Assembly: GCF_030815975.1 (NCBI RefSeq)
Contig: NZ_JAUSXL010000002.1
Location: 2,716,501-2,780,500 of the forward strand
DNA from: Variovorax paradoxus
GTDB taxonomy: Bacteria > Pseudomonadota > Gammaproteobacteria > Burkholderiales > Burkholderiaceae_C
Direction of reading: 5' to 3'
DNA length: 64,000 nt
Part shown: positions 63,301 through 64,000 of the stretch, in pieces
How the letters are laid out: every line of letters begins with the position of its first letter
Position numbering within the stretch: the stretch's first letter is position 1
Translations under genes and position numbers: made by a program
The notes under the pieces: generated by a model
Database searches by the model: none
The model's input: only the letters and a program-made list of their open reading frames with translations
Told to the model about the DNA's origin: nothing

Positions 63301-64000
63301 CCGTGGGCACATTGACTGTCAACGGCAACCTGACCCTGAACAGCGGCACGGCCCTGAACTACCAGTTCGGCCAGGCCAACGTGCCCGGCGGCGCACTCAA
63401 CGACCTCACCAATGTGACAGGCAACCTGACCCTGAACGGCGGCCTGCTCAACGTCACCCCCACCGCTGGCGGCAGCTTCACGCCCGGCGTGTACCGCATC
63501 ATGAGCTACGACGGCACCCTGAGCGGCACCGGCCTGTCCATCGGCAGTGCGCCGGCAGGCAGCTACGTCGTGCAGACCTCGATCGCCAACCAGGTGAACC
63601 TGCTCAACAGCACCGGTGTCACTCTCAACTTCTGGGATGGCCCCGGCAACCAGAACGACGGCACCATCCAGGGCGGCAGCGGCCTGTGGCAAAACGCCGC
63701 CGGCAGCGACAGCTGGACCGATCAGACGGCCGCGATCAACGGGACCTTTGCCGATGGCGCCTTCGCCATCTTCGGCGGCACGGCGGGCACCGTCACCGTC
63801 GACAACAGCCTCGGTGCGGTCCGCGCGTCGGGCATGCAGTTCACGGTGGATGGCTACACCCTCAACGGCGGTCCCCTCACGCTGAACGGCGGGCCTTCGA
63901 TCATTCGCGTGGGCGACGGCACCGGTGCTGGCGCCGGCATGACAGCCACCATCGGCGCCGCGCTGGTTGGCGCGGGCGGGTTGCAGAAATCCGACCTCGG
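57363..64000 (+). CDS. Giant type Va autotransporter adhesin, 5' part
   Basis: The frame is open from the ATG at 57363 (AAGGA upstream) to the right edge at every point I checked, more than 2200 codons; the beta-barrel lies beyond the window. It begins with an extended signal peptide region (MNHVFCTIWSKTLGAWVVAS), a long basic middle and a late hydrophobic core ending near APAQA (about residue 73). The passenger is Gly/Thr/Asn/Ser-rich with many autotransporter-associated beta-strand repeats of the form GxGTLxLTGxNTYTGxT, as in beta-helical adhesins. A second copy of the N-terminal module begins near 63627. It is probably surface-exposed and adhesive; ligand unknown. Confidence 0.88.
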   Translation, partial: MNHVFCTIWSKTLGAWVVASELATQHGKSGGADKRPRPADAMERSAAAGTRSPWALRLVALAALLALYAPAQAADRYWDVNGTAAGLGGTGTWNTAPGSWSDSSDGVSGPFVNPWNNAAPGGDNAIFGGFSGTVTLGAPITAHNLTFDASTTYTLNGSTLTLTGTTPTIATNGATTINSILAGNAGLTKTGTGTLLLTGANIFSGGINVVQGRLNVSGDSSLGAASNGIALSAGTTLVSTGALSAGRVVTLLSGSAGIGAGVGSAHITGAGGFSLAAHTTLNDNTNNFTGGVGTDGYNLSFTSIRNLGETSALGAATTATDGAVYVRNAAAIYLGSGDTSNRGWSMAPHLYSSILRNQGTGTLTVTGDITASGGYLASVILDAQTADLALLGVISSNLADRPFTFTGGGTNRSITLNGANIFGGPVAIQNVTVRANSLADQGTISSLGTGAGAGTISLSNGALSYTGSGSSSNRGLSINGGSSVLNDGTGALTLSGAVAFNAAAPADGLTLGGSFAGTSTVSGVISGAGNLVMNGGAGNAWLLSGANTFSGTTTVTSGTLQAGSNQAFGAPNAVTVNGGTLDLNDFAITAASLSGTGGSVDLGSGNLTLNAASGSTTYAGSITGSGSLTKLGLSTLTLTGANTYTGATNIGAGTLALNFAGAGGPASNIVSGASTLNMSGGTLTVTGAAGEANTQAFNGLNVTAGSNRIGTAPGAGGTVTVSLGGITRGGGLVDFGTSANGIISTANADGTLGGWATVNGSDYAKVQGGSIVAFTATDYTNKDDAGAWLNNEFISDAGGAINTPFFGTVAGSQQLGGLQYTAAANSTVNVSPGQTLAIDGTIIVTSTVGNTAKTIQGGNLTGASGGGTLGVLQNGGASSNFTIASTIVDNGGAIGFSKGGTAQVTLTGANTYTGATTLSGGTLSINTVANAGAASSIGASSAASSNLVLENGTLSYTGATATTDRGFTLVNGGPSRTIEVTSGAANLAFNGVVTSPDDAGFTKTGAGTLTLGNAGNDYVGATTVSGGTLSVGTLADGGVASGIGAASSAPANLVVNAGANLEYTGATTSTDRGFTLGTGAAGGGIDVDSAPTTLTMSGVATGAGALRKEGAGTLVLPGTNTYTGGTIVNAGVLRAGSTTAFGSTIGLMTVNAGGTLQLGTFNTTVGALAGAGLVDIGTAMLTMGGANGTFTGAISGTGGLTRTIGGTQTFTGCNNTYAGATTINGGVISTDCLANGGLASGIGASSAASSNLVLANGGLLQYTGASVTIDRGINLSGGWGYIDVSSAATTLGFNGAVVGGGGLVKRAGGTLVLSGTNTYTGGTTVQGGILRAGSTTAFGTGGVTFLNVAGATLDLADNNNSVLNLEGGGALGGNITLGSATLTITNGSNLTYAGAISGTGGVRKSGGPGAFQSLSGCASSYTGSTVVNSGILAVTCLANGSSNSSIGASGAAASNLVLNGGTLQYNGAATSTDRLFTLGATGALAASGSGPVSFTNTGAIAFVAPNTASQLTLTGVNTGNNSLAAQLTNNGTGTTSLTKTGTGTWILNNPNSTYTGITTISGGVLGVDKLSDGGAASSIGQSSSAATNLVIGSGSTLRYTGTGDTTNRLFTLSTGVSIIESSGTGAVVFSNTGSAAYTGSGARTLALGGTNTSANTMGGTIIDGPGGPTTLAKNDGGNWVLTGNNTFTGNTVINDGNLTIGNGGTSGNAGAGNVFVVNSTSTLSLNRSDTFNFNGTITGAGNLAQIGTGTTVLTAAGNAVAGATSISAGTLQVNGALVTAGISMTGTSALTVNGTVQAAGGTASAITGDGGASTLNVNAGGTLRASGDLGAGTDTATLAGTLNTGAGALNLGTGNDILALNDGGTITGIVNGDTGIGNEIGAVDTLQVTNTAARTLDGTSTSGFEALVKQGSGTLTLTGAQAYATGTTVQAGTLLVNGTQAGAGGPTTVQSGATLGGTGTVAGDVSIASGATLSPGNTGAVGTLTVNGNLTLNSGTALNYQFGQANVPGGALNDLTNVTGNLTLNGGLLNVTPTAGGSFTPGVYRIMSYDGTLSGTGLSIGSAPAGSYVVQTSIANQVNLLNSTGVTLNFWDGPGNQNDGTIQGGSGLWQNAAGSDSWTDQTAAINGTFADGAFAIFGGTAGTVTVDNSLGAVRASGMQFTVDGYTLNGGPLTLNGGPSIIRVGDGTGAGAGMTATIGAALVGAGGLQKSDL
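60063..62200 (+). repeat. Tandem passenger repeats inside the autotransporter
   Basis: At least five related units of roughly 100-200 residues occur here. Each contains a NTYTG-type strand, an S-x-GGxL turn, then (S/G)SIGxSSxAxxNLV and a YTG..TDR(G/L)FTL stretch. The SIG motifs fall near 60170, 60490, 61085, 61697 and 62095. The copies at about 60177 and 61090 are close at the DNA level, suggesting recent duplication or recombination. Confidence 0.75.
63627..64000 (+). repeat. Second copy of the passenger N-terminal module
   Basis: Residues from LNFWDGPGNQNDGTIQGG onwards (GLWQNAAGSDSWTD, AIFGGTAGTVTVDN, YTLNGGPLTLNG) match the pattern at the passenger start (RYWDVNG, GTWNTAPGSWSD, AIFGGFSGTVTLGA, YTLNGSTLTLTG; about 57588-57850). 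The passenger therefore looks built from at least two large modules of about 2000 residues. Confidence 0.65.

Noticed and set aside
57359..63692. Several Val/Pro/Ala-rich minus-strand frames under the autotransporter
   Set aside because: They mirror the Gly/Thr/Asn repeat coding of the plus strand; repeated composition without family signatures.

Overview
The window is GC-rich, densely coding bacterial DNA from a betaproteobacterium. Gene content and order suggest Burkholderiales, most likely Comamonadaceae and plausibly Variovorax. The pointers are hemL-thiD-rubredoxin-pilGHIJL, algH-ruvX-pyrR-pyrB-pyrC'-plsC, dusB-fis-purH, and a DmeF-type metal exporter next to ruvB. The genus is inferred from remembered synteny and was not tested by any search.

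Layout. 1-8.5 kb: end of ruvB, dmeF, an LpxH-like phosphoesterase, three multihaem c-type cytochromes in two groups, a MocR-type regulator coupled to alkB, and a TetR regulator. 8.5-9.6 kb: a lower-GC pocket with one small membrane protein, two strong hairpin terminators and a CAU tRNA gene with a recognisable promoter. 9.7-17.9 kb: an ECF sigma factor overlapping a probable membrane anti-sigma factor, an enoyl-CoA hydratase, a DUF2325 gene behind a near-perfect Fur box, then an M61 peptidase, dsbC and a UbiH-type monooxygenase on the minus strand, and a MOSC protein. 17.9-24.1 kb: a ribose operon read leftward (rbsB-A-C-R-K-D), with almost every junction overlapping by 4 bases and a perfect 20-base LacI-family palindrome upstream. 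24.1-33.2 kb: housekeeping genes (ychF, gst, a yqaA-like gene, dusB, fis, purH, hemL, thiD) and a TetR/secreted-protein divergent pair. 33.2-43.3 kb: rubredoxin and the type IV pilus chemosensory operon pilG-H-I-J-L, ending in a 2003-residue hybrid kinase. 43.3-52.5 kb: a frameshifted LuxR-type gene, a poly-glycine lipoprotein, a photolyase, algH-ruvX-pyrR-pyrB-pyrC' and plsC.

52.5-64 kb is accessory in character. It holds a non-protein stretch packed with hairpins that reads best as a minus-strand small RNA with anti-Shine-Dalgarno motifs. After it come an AT-rich leader, a patatin-like phospholipase with a beta-trefoil (ricin-type) C-terminus, a DUF4242/AraC divergent pair, and a giant autotransporter. 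The autotransporter has an extended signal peptide and long beta-strand repeats, and it runs off the right edge after more than 2200 codons.

How genes work together. The Pil proteins form one phosphorelay: receptor PilJ, adaptor PilI, kinase PilL, regulators PilG and PilH. The rbs genes import, activate and regulate ribose use. PyrB with a metal-site-deficient PyrC' looks like the non-catalytic dihydroorotase pairing known from pseudomonads. The sigma/anti-sigma and several TetR, MocR and AraC pairs are local regulatory units whose signals cannot be read from sequence.
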